Of a DNA stretch of 64,000 bases, positions 1 through 8,516 are shown one piece after another; within the stretch, counting starts at the first letter, position 1, and every line of letters begins with the position of its first letter. Source of the DNA: Allochromatium tepidum (lineage in GTDB: Bacteria; Pseudomonadota; Gammaproteobacteria; Chromatiales; Chromatiaceae); NCBI RefSeq assembly GCF_018409545.1, contig NZ_AP024564.1, forward strand, positions 62,001-126,000, read 5' to 3'. The position numbers and the translations under genes are program-made. The notes beneath the pieces were generated by a model. The model searched no databases and was not told the DNA's origin. It saw nothing but the letters and a program-made list of their open reading frames with translations.

Positions 1-1
1 G

Positions 2-1027
2 CTCGCCGAGGTCTCCAGCGTCATCCTACAACAGGCGCTGCGGCATCTGGACGCGGCCTTCGCGCGGTTCTTCAAAAAACAGGCCGGATATCCGGCCTAT
101 AAGTCGCGCCGGGGCGATCAGTCCTGCTCCTACATGCGCAATGGCTTTACGTTCCGCGACGGGCGGCTGACCTTGGCTAAACAGCGCGAACCGCTCGACA
201 TCCGCTGGTCGCGGCCGTTACCGAAAGACGCGGCGCCGTCCTCTGTGACCGTCACCCGCACCACGGGCGGAAAATACTACGTCTCGTTCTTGATCGAGGC
301 GAACGTCCAGCCGTTGCCGGCGACGACCCAGGAAACGGGTATTGACCTCAACGTCAAGGAACTGGTGCTGAGTACCGGCCGGCGCTTTCAGCCACCCAAG
401 GCGCTCAAGCGGCTCGAACAGCGCAAGCGGCGCTATCAACGCGCCTGCCGGCGTAAGGTCGCGGCGGCCAAGACGGCCCTGGGCCTAGATCCCCAGGCGC
501 CGCTGCCCAAAGGCACGCGCCTGCCGATCTCCAACAACCTGCACAACGCCCACAAAAAAGTGGGGCGCATCATGGAGCGCCAGGCCAATGTGCGCCGCGA
601 CTGGCAGCACAAAACCACTACCACCATCGTGCGCGAGAACCAAGTGATCGCGATGGAAGACCTCTACGTCCGGGGCCTGACCGCCGGCGCCAAGGGAACA
701 GCCGAGCAGCCGGGGAAACGGGTTCGCCGGAAAGCGGGCCTCAACCGGGCGATCCTGGACGTGGGGTTCGGTGAAATCCGCCGTCAGATCGACTACAAGG
801 CCCAATGGTACGGGCGCACCATGGTACTGATCGACCGCTGGTATCCGTCGAGTCAGCGCTGTTGCCGCTGCGGACACCTGCATCGGGCGCTGCGCCTGAG
901 CGACCGCCACTGGACCTGTTCGGCGTGCGGCACGCGCCATGACCGCGATCTGAATGCGGCGCGCAACATCCTGGCGGCAGGCCAGGCCATCCTCCAGGGC
1001 GCGGACGCCCTGCGGGTGCATGAGTGA
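2..1027 (+). CDS. tnpB: IS200/IS605-type TnpB RNA-guided nuclease (5' end outside window)
   Basis: The reading frame is open from base 2, so the true start lies upstream of the window. The visible part has the RuvC-like nuclease residues of an intact TnpB: Asp in GIDLNV (base 344), Glu in AMEDLYV (about base 655) and the final Asp in HDRDLNAARNI (about base 945). A four-cysteine zinc finger (CCRCG and CSACG) lies between the last two. TnpB proteins are RNA-guided DNA endonucleases that help IS200/IS605 elements persist. No tnpA is visible in this copy. The 3' end and the following 185 bases are almost the same as a second, truncated copy at 32645-33104, so this is a repeated mobile element. 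All catalytic residues are present, so activity is plausible. Confidence 0.9.
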   Translation, partial: LAEVSSVILQQALRHLDAAFARFFKKQAGYPAYKSRRGDQSCSYMRNGFTFRDGRLTLAKQREPLDIRWSRPLPKDAAPSSVTVTRTTGGKYYVSFLIEANVQPLPATTQETGIDLNVKELVLSTGRRFQPPKALKRLEQRKRRYQRACRRKVAAAKTALGLDPQAPLPKGTRLPISNNLHNAHKKVGRIMERQANVRRDWQHKTTTTIVRENQVIAMEDLYVRGLTAGAKGTAEQPGKRVRRKAGLNRAILDVGFGEIRRQIDYKAQWYGRTMVLIDRWYPSSQRCCRCGHLHRALRLSDRHWTCSACGTRHDRDLNAARNILAAGQAILQGADALRVHE

Positions 1028-1212
1028 GTTGGGACTACCGGAGGACGTCCGGGACGTAAAGCCTGTGGAGCGGGCGCTGACGGCGGAACGGCGGTGGTTG
1101 AGCCGATCTACGCGTCATCCCGCATTGAAGCAGGAAAGGCGGTTCGCGAGGACCGCCCGGCCGGGGAGCCGTACCCTGGGAATCCCCGTCCTTTAGGGCG
1201 GGGAGGATGTCA
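1028..1212 (+). ncRNA. Right end and probable omega-RNA (reRNA) of the TnpB element
   Basis: This stretch directly follows the tnpB stop and is repeated at 32920-33104 with about two base differences, although the flanking DNA differs. It is GC-rich and able to fold, and ends in a hairpin (ccccgtcc / gggcgggg) followed by ggatgtca. In TnpB elements the omega-RNA overlaps the tnpB 3' end and the right end, and the guide is the host sequence just beyond it. By that rule the guide here would start near base 1213 with tgttgcggcggactg. The RNA role is inferred from the family; the duplicated element end is seen directly. Confidence 0.65.
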
Positions 1213-1280
1213 ATGTTGCGGCGGACTGAGCACGCCGACTCACAGCCTGCAACCCCCGGAAATCCAAGGACACTAAAATC

Positions 1281-2405
1281 ATGTCTGAACACACCGCCCC
1301 CCGCCGCATCCTGCTCGCCGTCACCGGCCTGACCCCGCAGATCGTCACCGAGACGCTCTATGCGCTGGCCTGCCAGCAGGAGCCACCCTGGATTCCGCAC
1401 GAAATTCATCTGATCACCACCGCCACCGGGGCCGGCAACGCCCGGCTCAACCTGCTCGCGGGCGAGGGCTGGTTTCATCGGCTGTGCGAGGACTATGGGC
1501 TACCACCGATCACCTTCACCCCCGAGCAGATCCATGTCCTCCAGGACGCCGACGGCCAGCCGCTCGACGACATCCGCACCCAGGCCGATAACACCCTGGC
1601 GGCGGATTTCATCACCGAGACCCTGCGTCAGTTGACCGAAGACCCCGACAGCGAGATCCATGTCTCGATTGCCGGGGGCCGCAAGACCATGGGTTATTAC
1701 CTTGGCTATGCGCTCTCGCTCTACGGGCGGCCCCAGGATCGGCTGTCGCATGTGCTGGTCTCCGACCCCTACGAGACCAACCGCGACTTCTACTATCCGA
1801 CGCCCTACGAGCATCCGATCCACAGCCGGCGAGGTGACAAGGAGGTCACGGTCGATGCCCGCCACGCGCATGTGGATCTGGCCGATATCCCCTTCGTGCG
1901 CCTGCGCGATGGTCTGCCCGAGCGGCTGCGCACCGGACAGGCGGGGTTCACCATGGCTGTGGCCACGGCCAACCGTGGCCTTCAGGAACCCCGTCTGGTG
2001 CTGGATGTGGCGCAACAGCGCGTCTGGGCCGATGACGAGGAGATCGTGTTGAGCAAGACCCCGTTTGCCATCCTGTTGTGGCTGGCGGAACGGGCCAGGC
2101 GTGGAGAGTCCACGACCGACTGGTCGCAGCCGGAGGTGGCCCGCGAGTTTTTGTCCGACGTCGCCACCCGGATCTTCAACCCCAACGGCGGGGAGTATCA
2201 GCGCATCGATGAGTCGCTCGGCTGGCGAATCGCCAAGGCCTGTGAACCCAACGAATACTTCCAGCCCCACAAGGCCAATATCAACAAAGCCCTGACGCAC
2301 ACTTTGGGCAAACGCTCGGCTGAACGCTATCTGATCGGGATCGGGCGCGGCAAGGACAACGCCATTCCCCTGACCCCGGAACAGATCGAGATCCAGGGCT
2401 GCTGA
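1281..2405 (+). CDS. CRISPR-associated CARF protein, NE0113/Csm6-like family (candidate ring nuclease or regulator)
   Basis: 374 residues. The N-terminus ILLAVTGLTPQIVTETLYAL and the glycine-rich loop SIAGGRKTMGYYLGYALSL (about residues 126-144) are hallmarks of the CRISPR-associated NE0113 family, a CARF-fold group linked to type III systems and to cyclic oligoadenylate binding or cleavage. After about residue 230 a segment reading RVWADDEEIVLSKTPFAILL looks like a winged helix of the OmpR C-terminal type. I see no HEPN motif (R-x4-6-H), so it is not an obvious Csm6 RNase. Its start follows the TnpB right end by about 70 bases. No Cas10 is in the window to make the signal molecule, so it may be a leftover or may act with a Cas10 elsewhere. 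Confidence 0.82.
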   Translation: MSEHTAPRRILLAVTGLTPQIVTETLYALACQQEPPWIPHEIHLITTATGAGNARLNLLAGEGWFHRLCEDYGLPPITFTPEQIHVLQDADGQPLDDIRTQADNTLAADFITETLRQLTEDPDSEIHVSIAGGRKTMGYYLGYALSLYGRPQDRLSHVLVSDPYETNRDFYYPTPYEHPIHSRRGDKEVTVDARHAHVDLADIPFVRLRDGLPERLRTGQAGFTMAVATANRGLQEPRLVLDVAQQRVWADDEEIVLSKTPFAILLWLAERARRGESTTDWSQPEVAREFLSDVATRIFNPNGGEYQRIDESLGWRIAKACEPNEYFQPHKANINKALTHTLGKRSAERYLIGIGRGKDNAIPLTPEQIEIQGC

Positions 2406-2479
2406 GGCGCGTCCAGGCGGCGCAGATCAGCGCCAAGCGACGGCGATCGATTCGCCGTCGGCCAGCGTCCCGGCGGGCA

Positions 2480-2917
2480 TCATTCCAGATGCCGGATCGT
2501 GATGCCCTCCCAGTGCGCCTGGAGATGCTCGGCGACCAACCGCCGGTGACAGTGGCGCGGGCCGGCCTCGCTGCACAGCAGACAGGCCCCATCGAACAGC
2601 GCCGGATCGAGGGTGGTGATGACCTGCCGCTCGGTGAGCAGCGCCCGGAACTGGCGTTCGTAGACGCCCCAGTCGCCACCTTGCTTCTTGTAGTCATCGA
2701 GCAGGGCGGCCGTGGGCGCCAGTTCCGGCACCTCCTGATAATCGATCCCGCCGAGCGCCTGGAGGAAGAAGCGCAGATCGTCGCGCTTGGCGAATCCCGC
2801 CAGCTGCGAGCGGTTGTTGAGGCGCACGTCCAGCACGCGCCGCACGCCGTGGGTGGTGAGCAGGCCGAAGAAACGCTCGGCGTTCTTCTGGGTAAAGCCG
2901 ATGGTATAGAGGGTCAT
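2480..2917 (-). CDS. DUF488 family protein (short form)
   Basis: 145 residues, starting MTLYTIGFTQKNAERFF. The YTIGFTQ opening, the central DVRLNNRSQLAGFAK and the C-terminal CxxxxxxxHCHR (CSEAGPRHCHRRL) are the conserved signature of DUF488. The biochemical function of the family is unknown. The reading frame is open further upstream, but this ATG is chosen because it overlaps the stop of the upstream DUF488 gene by four bases (ATGA), a sign of translational coupling. It is the last gene of a minus-strand run (dual-OB, DUF488, DUF488) inside the CRISPR island. Confidence 0.85.
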   Translation of the reverse strand: MTLYTIGFTQKNAERFFGLLTTHGVRRVLDVRLNNRSQLAGFAKRDDLRFFLQALGGIDYQEVPELAPTAALLDDYKKQGGDWGVYERQFRALLTERQVITTLDPALFDGACLLCSEAGPRHCHRRLVAEHLQAHWEGITIRHLE

Positions 2918-3522
2918 GGGTTGGACTCCGCGTCGTGAAGTTCGTCCGGACGATAGGCCAGACGCTCGCCCTGTTGGCGATAGGCCAGCGCCTCCAGCTC
3001 GGCATCGGTGTGAAACAGATCCGGGTGTTCGAGTCCCAGGTGGGCGCGCAGCCGGCACAGGGTCTCGGCGTGCGGTTCCAGGGTGCCGTCGTAGAGGATG
3101 TGTTCGACGGGTAGACCCTGCTCGACCAGCGACCGGCTGATCAGGATGGTGCGGTGACAGGTCATCGGATCGCGCTCGGCACACAGCAGGGCCAGACGAT
3201 AGCGCTGTGCCCCCTGAGCGATCCGCGTCACGCCGTCGCGAAAGCGCGGGGTCCGGGCCAGACGTTCGTAGTCGACCTGACCGTCCCGGAGGGCGGCCGG
3301 ATCGTCCGAACGCGCGCCGCACGCGCGCCCGAGAAACACATAGGCCACACCCGCTTCGCGCAGGGCCGCCTGGAGCGGCTCGCGGTTGAACTGGGGATGG
3401 CGGCGGCTGTAGGGGGCCGAACGCACATCGGCAATGGCCGTGATCCGGTGACGCTGGAGTAGCGCCAGAAACGCCTCCAGGGTGTGATCGGAGTGTCCGA
3501 GGGTATAGAGGATCGAAGACAT
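2914..3522 (-). CDS. DUF488 family protein (long form)
   Basis: About 202 residues from MSSILYTLGHSDHTLEAF. It has the family features: YTLGHS, DVRSAPYSRRHPQFN and a cysteine/histidine motif (LLCAERDPMTCHRTIL). An upstream in-frame start at 3570 would add 16 residues of low-complexity sequence, so the internal ATG is preferred. It is only distantly similar to its downstream neighbour, so the pair is an old paralogous set rather than a recent duplication. Function unknown. Pairing of two DUF488 proteins with an OB-fold protein suggests one nucleic-acid or nucleotide-related complex, which is inference. Confidence 0.85.
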   Translation of the reverse strand: MSSILYTLGHSDHTLEAFLALLQRHRITAIADVRSAPYSRRHPQFNREPLQAALREAGVAYVFLGRACGARSDDPAALRDGQVDYERLARTPRFRDGVTRIAQGAQRYRLALLCAERDPMTCHRTILISRSLVEQGLPVEHILYDGTLEPHAETLCRLRAHLGLEHPDLFHTDAELEALAYRQQGERLAYRPDELHDAESNP

Positions 3523-3532
3523 CGCAATGAAC

Positions 3533-4204
3533 CTACGGGCTGAGGATGGCGGCGGCGAGCTTGTAAGCATAGCCGTTCCAGGGCGGGGCCAGGCTTACGC
3601 ACACGAAGCTGTCGGGGCGCTGTGCGACCACGCCATTGGAGTGTCCGGCATAAGCCGCCTTGAGGTCGGGGTCGGTCACGACCAGATCGTAGGTGACGGC
3701 GCGGTGGACGAAGCGGGCACGCAGTTTCTTCCAGGCCACATGCAGCCAGACGGTCAGCGGGCCGATTAGGAGCAAAGAGTGATCGAGTTCTGCCAGACGC
3801 TCGGCGGGCACGCGGTCGTTGCAGCCGGCCGCGGTCGAATGGCCGTTGATCCACAGGGTCGCGACCGGGTCGACCAGTGCGGGCAAGCACGCGGCGTCCA
3901 GGCGTCCGACCCGGTTCCAGGCGTACTGCGCGTGGATCAGATGGTTCTCCGACTGGAACCCCATGGGCGCCGGGCCGCGCACCGGGACCGTCACCACGTC
4001 GAGCAGGGCTGGAGTGGTGCCGTCGGTGAGCGCCTGATCAGCCAACGTGAGCGCGCCGGTGGGATGGGCGCTGACGGGACGGATCCAAGGGCCGAAGCGG
4101 TCATTGGCCAGCCGCTTGCCAGCCAGACAACGACCGTTGTTCTTGCAGGAGTTGGCCAGAACGACCAAGGTTTGGGTCTGGGGTTGGGTCGGGTGAGCCT
4201 TCAT
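3533..4204 (-). CDS. Dual OB-domain-like protein
   Basis: About 223 residues starting MKAHPTQPQTQTLVVLANSC. The opening LVVLANSCKNNGRCLAGKRL and the end FVCVSLAPPWNGYAYKLAAAIL match my recollection of proteins named dual OB domain-containing, which often sit beside DUF488 genes. OB folds usually bind nucleic acid or nucleotides. The gene is 10 bases upstream of the long DUF488 gene on the same strand, so the three form one likely transcript. I choose the ATG at 4204 over 4222 because the first six residues of the longer form are low complexity. Family naming is from memory of the motif. Confidence 0.6.
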   Translation of the reverse strand: MKAHPTQPQTQTLVVLANSCKNNGRCLAGKRLANDRFGPWIRPVSAHPTGALTLADQALTDGTTPALLDVVTVPVRGPAPMGFQSENHLIHAQYAWNRVGRLDAACLPALVDPVATLWINGHSTAAGCNDRVPAERLAELDHSLLLIGPLTVWLHVAWKKLRARFVHRAVTYDLVVTDPDLKAAYAGHSNGVVAQRPDSFVCVSLAPPWNGYAYKLAAAILSP

Positions 4205-4298
4205 TGGACAGCGACGCCTCAAGACGATCCGTGATGATGGGAGGCAGTCTGCCCGGCTCGGGGGCGGGGTGCCGGAGGTGCAAGCTTGTGGCGAGGCG

Positions 4299-6185
4299 TC
4301 AGGCGGCCAGATCCCAGTCGCGGTCGTCCGAGTCGATCACGGTGACGGACGGATCAGGAGTTCGGGTCGGTTCTGACGGCTTGAGGCCCAGCCAGCCCGG
4401 CGCAAGCGGTTGCAGCACGGCGGTCAGTCCCAGCCGGCGCACCTCGGGCGGATGCAGGCCACGGATCCGCTCGGCCAGTTCGGCGGCCTGCTCGGGGTCA
4501 AGTTCACCCTGAAGCGCGCCTTCTTCCTCCAGTTCGGCCAGACGCGCCATCCAGGCCGAAGCCTCGGCGGCGATGGCTTCGCGCTCGGCACAGACCGCCC
4601 GCACCCGCTCCGGCGGCACGGCGGCGAGCACACGGGCGATGAAGTGCGCCACCAGCGCGCGTTCAGCGGCGGACGGCTCGGTGTTGGCCGTGGCCTGGTG
4701 CTGGACCAGGAGCGGTCCCGATTCGGTCATCTGCACCTCGAAGGTCGAGCACGACTGGCCGTGCCGGTCGCGCACCGCATAGATCCCCATGGCGTGAAGC
4801 AGGCATTCGCCGGCATAGGTGCCGACGCAATGCGCTAGACGCAGCCCCTCATGCTCCAGGTCAGCCTGACTGGTCAGCTCCAGGATCCGGTAGTCGCTCT
4901 GGGTGTGGGAGCCGGGTGTCCAGGCCGGCCAGGTCAGCGGTTCAGCGGTCTCGGGATCGGCGTCCGCACGGGCCAGACTGAAGGCCAGACGCGCCGTGCG
5001 CCATTCTTGGGCCAGGGTCATGAGACGGGCCAGCCCCGAGCGCCCGAACCAGCGCGGGAAGAACGTGCAGGGCGGCTGAAGCGGGACCGCCGTTTCGTCC
5101 AGGCCGTTGGCGTTCGCCCAGTCGATCAGCGCCGGACGCACCCCGTAGTGCCAGGCCGCCTGCATCATCTCGAAGAGGGCGTCGACGTCCAGGCGCGTGC
5201 CGACCTGTTGGGTCAGGGCCTGGAGTCCATCGGCCCAGCCATGGCGGAAGGGCTTGATGAGCCGGATCGGCTCGACGTCCAGACAGGTGGCCAGGGTGTC
5301 GAGCCGCTCGGCCAGGGCCAGACAGGGTGCCCAGTCGGCTTCGGTGCGCGGCAGATACTCCGCCGGCCAGCGGTCGAGGCGCTGGAGCCGCGTCCGGCGG
5401 GCGGCGAAAATCCGTGGATCACGCAAGCTCCGGGTGCGGGCGATGGTGCGCGGCTTGACCTGGAAGTGGTTGGCCAGGGCGCGTTGCAGCGGTTCCCCGG
5501 CGATCACCGCCCGGCGCAGACGGGCTTCGGTGCGCAACACTCCGGCATAGGCCGGGAAGGTCTGGGCGGCCTGGAGGCGTCGGGTGCGGGTCGTCTCATC
5601 GCCCGCACCATAGTCGTTGAACACCTCGGGTGTCGGCGTCCCTTCGGCCCGGATCACGGCCAGCCGTTCGGCGTCCAGGGCCGACAGCCACTCGCCGAGC
5701 GCGGCGCGACACAGCGCGGCCTCGACCTGGGTCAGCATCCAGTGTTCAGAAGGGCCGGCGGGACTGGCGCGATGGGCGTTAGGGTGATCGAGCACGGCGT
5801 CGGCCAGATGCTCGGCCAGGGTCATCAGCCAGGGCGACTCGGGATCGAGCGCCGGCCAGCCGCGCAACACGCGCCCGCCGATCAGAAGACTGGCGTTCGG
5901 ACGTTCGACGCCATAGGCAAACACCTGACGATCGGCCTGCTCGACCAGCCACAGCCGGTGATAGCGGCCGGGTTGACCGGCCAGGGGCGTGGGCGTGGTG
6001 AAGTCGACGCGCAGGGCTTGGCGCACGCTGACCGGCAGCCCACGGCGCATCAGCCAGGCGCGGGGCGCGCCGAGCCGGCCTTCCGACAGCAGCCGGTTGA
6101 GGAGTGTCACACTGGCGGCGTTCAGACCGGGATCCCCGATGCGGCGATAGCTCCAGTGTTCGAACGGCTGACCGTCGGGACGCAT
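4299..6185 (-). CDS. PcfJ-like protein
   Basis: About 628 residues from MRPDGQPFEHWSYRR. The segment LRLAHCVGTYAGECLLHAMG (around residue 450) followed by STFEVQ and VQHQATANTEP matches the PcfJ-like domain, named after a protein of the Enterococcus plasmid pCF10. PcfJ-like proteins occur on plasmids and in CRISPR-linked islands and have no clear biochemical role. The rest is helical and Arg/Leu-rich with no domain I recognise. An upstream in-frame start would add 27 poorly conserved residues. It lies 94 bases upstream of the dual-OB gene on the same strand and could share its transcript. Confidence 0.72.
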   Translation of the reverse strand: MRPDGQPFEHWSYRRIGDPGLNAASVTLLNRLLSEGRLGAPRAWLMRRGLPVSVRQALRVDFTTPTPLAGQPGRYHRLWLVEQADRQVFAYGVERPNASLLIGGRVLRGWPALDPESPWLMTLAEHLADAVLDHPNAHRASPAGPSEHWMLTQVEAALCRAALGEWLSALDAERLAVIRAEGTPTPEVFNDYGAGDETTRTRRLQAAQTFPAYAGVLRTEARLRRAVIAGEPLQRALANHFQVKPRTIARTRSLRDPRIFAARRTRLQRLDRWPAEYLPRTEADWAPCLALAERLDTLATCLDVEPIRLIKPFRHGWADGLQALTQQVGTRLDVDALFEMMQAAWHYGVRPALIDWANANGLDETAVPLQPPCTFFPRWFGRSGLARLMTLAQEWRTARLAFSLARADADPETAEPLTWPAWTPGSHTQSDYRILELTSQADLEHEGLRLAHCVGTYAGECLLHAMGIYAVRDRHGQSCSTFEVQMTESGPLLVQHQATANTEPSAAERALVAHFIARVLAAVPPERVRAVCAEREAIAAEASAWMARLAELEEEGALQGELDPEQAAELAERIRGLHPPEVRRLGLTAVLQPLAPGWLGLKPSEPTRTPDPSVTVIDSDDRDWDLAA

Positions 6186-6347
6186 GGCGTGAGACTCCGC
6201 GCGCGGGCGCTCTGAGGACGAGGCCCGCAGTATCGTCCCCCCGATGGACGCCGGGGTCGGGCACAAGCTTGTCGCCCCCCACCGTTATCGGCTGCACCGG
6301 TTCAATACGTCACCACCATCCATCATCCACACCACACGGAGGATTCC

Positions 6348-6665
6348 ATGGCCACCTATTTCGTCTCCCGCCATCCCGGCGCCCATGACTGGGCCGCTGA
6401 GGAGGGCTTTGCGGTCGAGGCCGTCATCGTGCATCTGGATCCGGCGCTCATTCAGCCGGGCGATCGCGTCATCGGCTCGCTGCCGGTGAATCTGGCCGCT
6501 GAGGTCTGTGCGCGCGGCGCGCGCTATCTGCATCTGTCGCTGGATCTGCCGCCGGAACTGCGGGGCCGGGAACTGAGCACCGAACAGATGCGCGCCTGTG
6601 GGGCACGGATCGAGGAGTACCGCATCACGCGCGTTGAGCCGACGGACGCCGCTGCAAGCTTGTGA
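6348..6665 (+). CDS. csx16: CRISPR-associated protein Csx16
   Basis: 105 residues. The sequence MATYFVSRHPGAHDWA, the central PGDRVIGSLPVNLAAEVCA and RYLHLSLDLPPELRGREL are the signature of the VVA1548/Csx16 family found with type III CRISPR systems. Csx16 has been proposed to be a ring nuclease that switches off cyclic oligoadenylate signalling. The gene has a GGAGG just before its ATG and full family length, so it appears intact. Divergent from the PcfJ-like gene and 80 bases upstream of the Cas2 chimera and cas1. Confidence 0.88.
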   Translation: MATYFVSRHPGAHDWAAEEGFAVEAVIVHLDPALIQPGDRVIGSLPVNLAAEVCARGARYLHLSLDLPPELRGRELSTEQMRACGARIEEYRITRVEPTDAAASL

Positions 6666-6744
6666 CGCCCGCTTGAGACGGGGGGATGCGGTTTCATAGA
6701 CGCACCGAATCATCGGCCCTGAACCCTCAACACGGAAGCTGCTC

Positions 6745-7347
6745 ATGCGCCACCTCCCCGTCTCGTTCCTGCTCGGTTCCACCCTCCTGCTCACCAGCGG
6801 CTGCGCCACCGTCACACGCGGCACCACCGACACCCTGGTCATCGACAGCGACCCGCCCGGCGCTCAGGTCACGCTCTCCAACGGGATGAGCGGCCAGACA
6901 CCGGCGAGCTTCAAGCTCTCGCGCAAAACCACCCTGGTGGTCGACATCGCCAAAGCGGGCTACGAGCCGGTCAAGGTCAACGTCCAGCCGCAGATCTCCG
7001 GGGCCGGGGGCGCGGGTATGGCCGGCAACGTGCAGCGGCTGCACCGGGCCGTGCGCCGCGAAGGGATCGCGCTGCAACGCTCGGTCTTTCTGGTCCGGGG
7101 CAGCGAGTCCGACATTGAGGCGCTGCTCGATCGTCTGGAGGCCCTGATGGATGTGGCCAAGGATGATCTGCGTGCCTATCCGGTCGCCGCACCCTCAGCA
7201 CTCTGGTTGCAGGGACAGTGCGTCGTCCAGGGCCATCTGCTCGGCGATGGCGAAGCGGCCATCGAATCACGCCCCAGCGCGCCCGGTTGGCGGGCACTGA
7301 CCACGCCGACACCCCCCGTGCTTCCGTTCACCCGGAGTCAATCATGA
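6745..7347 (+). CDS. Chimeric ORF: PEGA-type lipoprotein N-terminus fused to a 5'-truncated Cas2
   Basis: 200 residues made of two unrelated halves. Residues 1-95 are an exported lipoprotein: signal peptide, lipobox LLTSGC (Cys20), then a PEGA-like segment (VIDSDPPGAQVTL, YEPVKV) and a glycine-rich stretch. From about residue 96 it becomes the body of Cas2: VQRLHRAVRREGIALQRSVF, then LLDRLEALMDVAKDDLRAYP. The first beta strand of Cas2, with its conserved Asp, is missing. The join lies near base 7025-7035 and is in frame. The stop overlaps the cas1 ATG (ATGA), which is the normal cas2-cas1 arrangement. The simplest reading is a deletion joining a lipoprotein gene to the inside of cas2. It is very unlikely to work as Cas2, and the Cas2 part would be exported if made. 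Confidence 0.8.
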   Translation: MRHLPVSFLLGSTLLLTSGCATVTRGTTDTLVIDSDPPGAQVTLSNGMSGQTPASFKLSRKTTLVVDIAKAGYEPVKVNVQPQISGAGGAGMAGNVQRLHRAVRREGIALQRSVFLVRGSESDIEALLDRLEALMDVAKDDLRAYPVAAPSALWLQGQCVVQGHLLGDGEAAIESRPSAPGWRALTTPTPPVLPFTRSQS

Positions 7348-8384
7348 ACGCCCAACTGCTGCTCGTCATCGACCACCGCGACACGCAACGGACGCTCGAC
7401 GGCGGAGCCTTGCGCCTGGTCACGCCCGGCGCCCAACCGCGCCCTATCCCGCTCGGCGTGCTCGGGCTGGTGGTGGTGCATGGACGCGCCCTGGTCGGGT
7501 GCGCTGTCCGGCGGGCGCCGGCCGAGCGCGGGATTCCGGCCGTGATGCAACCGGGACGCGGGCGTGGGGCCTGTGCCTGGATGGGGCCGGCGTTGGGGTC
7601 GACGGGCGTCTGGCGCGCAGCCCAGCATCGGGCGGCTGAACGGGTCGAGCGGCGTCTGATGTCGGCGCGGGATCTGATCGCCGCCAAGCTCCCGGCGCAG
7701 GCGCGCGTCATCGAGCGCTTGCCCGTGGCGTCGGACCCGCCCGAGACTCGGATCGCGGTGCGTCGTCAGCAAGATCCGGCGCTTGCCCGACTGGGTCAGG
7801 CATCCAGCACGACAGCGGTCATGGGACTCGAAGGTTCGGCGGCCGCCGCCTGGTTCCGCCGGCTGACCCTGTGGCTGTCGTCGAAGTGGGGATTCCAGGG
7901 GCGCACTCGCCGTCCGCCCCGTGATCCGGTCAATGCACTGCTTTCGCTTGGGTACACCCTGCTCGGCGGGGAGATGCCGGCGGTCATTCAGCAACAGGGG
8001 CTGGATCCGGCGCGCGGACTGCTGCATGAACTGGTTCCGGGACGCGAATCCCTGGTGCTCGATCTGATCGAACCCCTACGTCCATCCGTCGATCTGGTGG
8101 TACTCGGGATGCCGGATCGTCTGCTCACGCCCGAGGATTTCACCAACAGCCCCGAGGATGGATGCCGGTTGTCGAAGGAGGCGCGCGGGCGCTTCTATCA
8201 GGCCTGGGCACAGGCACGGCAGGACTGGCCCGATTTGCAGGCGACGTTGGAGGATGAACGCGCAGGCACCGTGGTCAGTCTCACACAACTGTGCCGCCGT
8301 CAGACCGAAGTCTTGCGTCAGGTACTCAAGCCGGTTATGACCGGTCAATGCAACCAGGGCGATGAATTCAGATTGGAGTTCTGA
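7344..8384 (+). CDS. cas1: CRISPR adaptation integrase Cas1
   Basis: 346 residues. The C-terminal half is diagnostic: GLEGSAAAAWF with the metal-binding Glu at about residue 163, RRPPRDPVNALLSLGYTLL, LLHELVPGRESL with His near 228, and DLIEP with Asp/Glu near 240-243. This matches Cas1, which with Cas2 inserts spacers at the leader end of the array. Length and catalytic residues look normal, so the gene may be intact. Its partner cas2 is broken just upstream, and an IS1595 element separates it from the array, so new spacer acquisition is probably lost unless Cas2 is supplied elsewhere. An ORF extending further upstream only reads through the cas2 region in another frame. Confidence 0.93.
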   Translation: MNAQLLLVIDHRDTQRTLDGGALRLVTPGAQPRPIPLGVLGLVVVHGRALVGCAVRRAPAERGIPAVMQPGRGRGACAWMGPALGSTGVWRAAQHRAAERVERRLMSARDLIAAKLPAQARVIERLPVASDPPETRIAVRRQQDPALARLGQASSTTAVMGLEGSAAAAWFRRLTLWLSSKWGFQGRTRRPPRDPVNALLSLGYTLLGGEMPAVIQQQGLDPARGLLHELVPGRESLVLDLIEPLRPSVDLVVLGMPDRLLTPEDFTNSPEDGCRLSKEARGRFYQAWAQARQDWPDLQATLEDERAGTVVSLTQLCRRQTEVLRQVLKPVMTGQCNQGDEFRLEF

Positions 8385-8516
8385 AAAGGTCGGATGTCGG
8401 CGTTAAAAACGCTTGATCCAAGCGCCAAGTTCGATACTATCGAACTTGGCCGGCAAGGCCACTCTGACCCTGATATCTGTTGTATTTTTGGTCAAAACTT
8501 GACCTAACTTTTTTTT
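8385..8516 (+). promoter_or_regulatory. Left part of the CRISPR leader region, cut by IS1595
   Basis: Non-coding, AT-rich towards the right (ends in cctaac and a run of eight T). It lies between cas1 and the IS1595 insertion; the sequence resumes on the other side at 9552 with aactttttt. Joining the two sides gives about 200 bases of non-coding DNA between cas1 and the first repeat, a normal leader length. A short inverted repeat (aagttcgatac / gtatcgaactt type, 8428-8449) is present. Assignment as leader is by position. Confidence 0.5.

Noticed and set aside
1035-1478. ORFs on both strands over the TnpB right end
   Set aside because: They overlap the conserved non-coding right end and the start of the CARF gene; no domain supports them.
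4851-6215. 454-codon plus-strand ORF opposite the PcfJ-like gene
   Set aside because: It mirrors the GC-rich codon pattern of the real gene, has no recognisable domain and no ribosome binding site.
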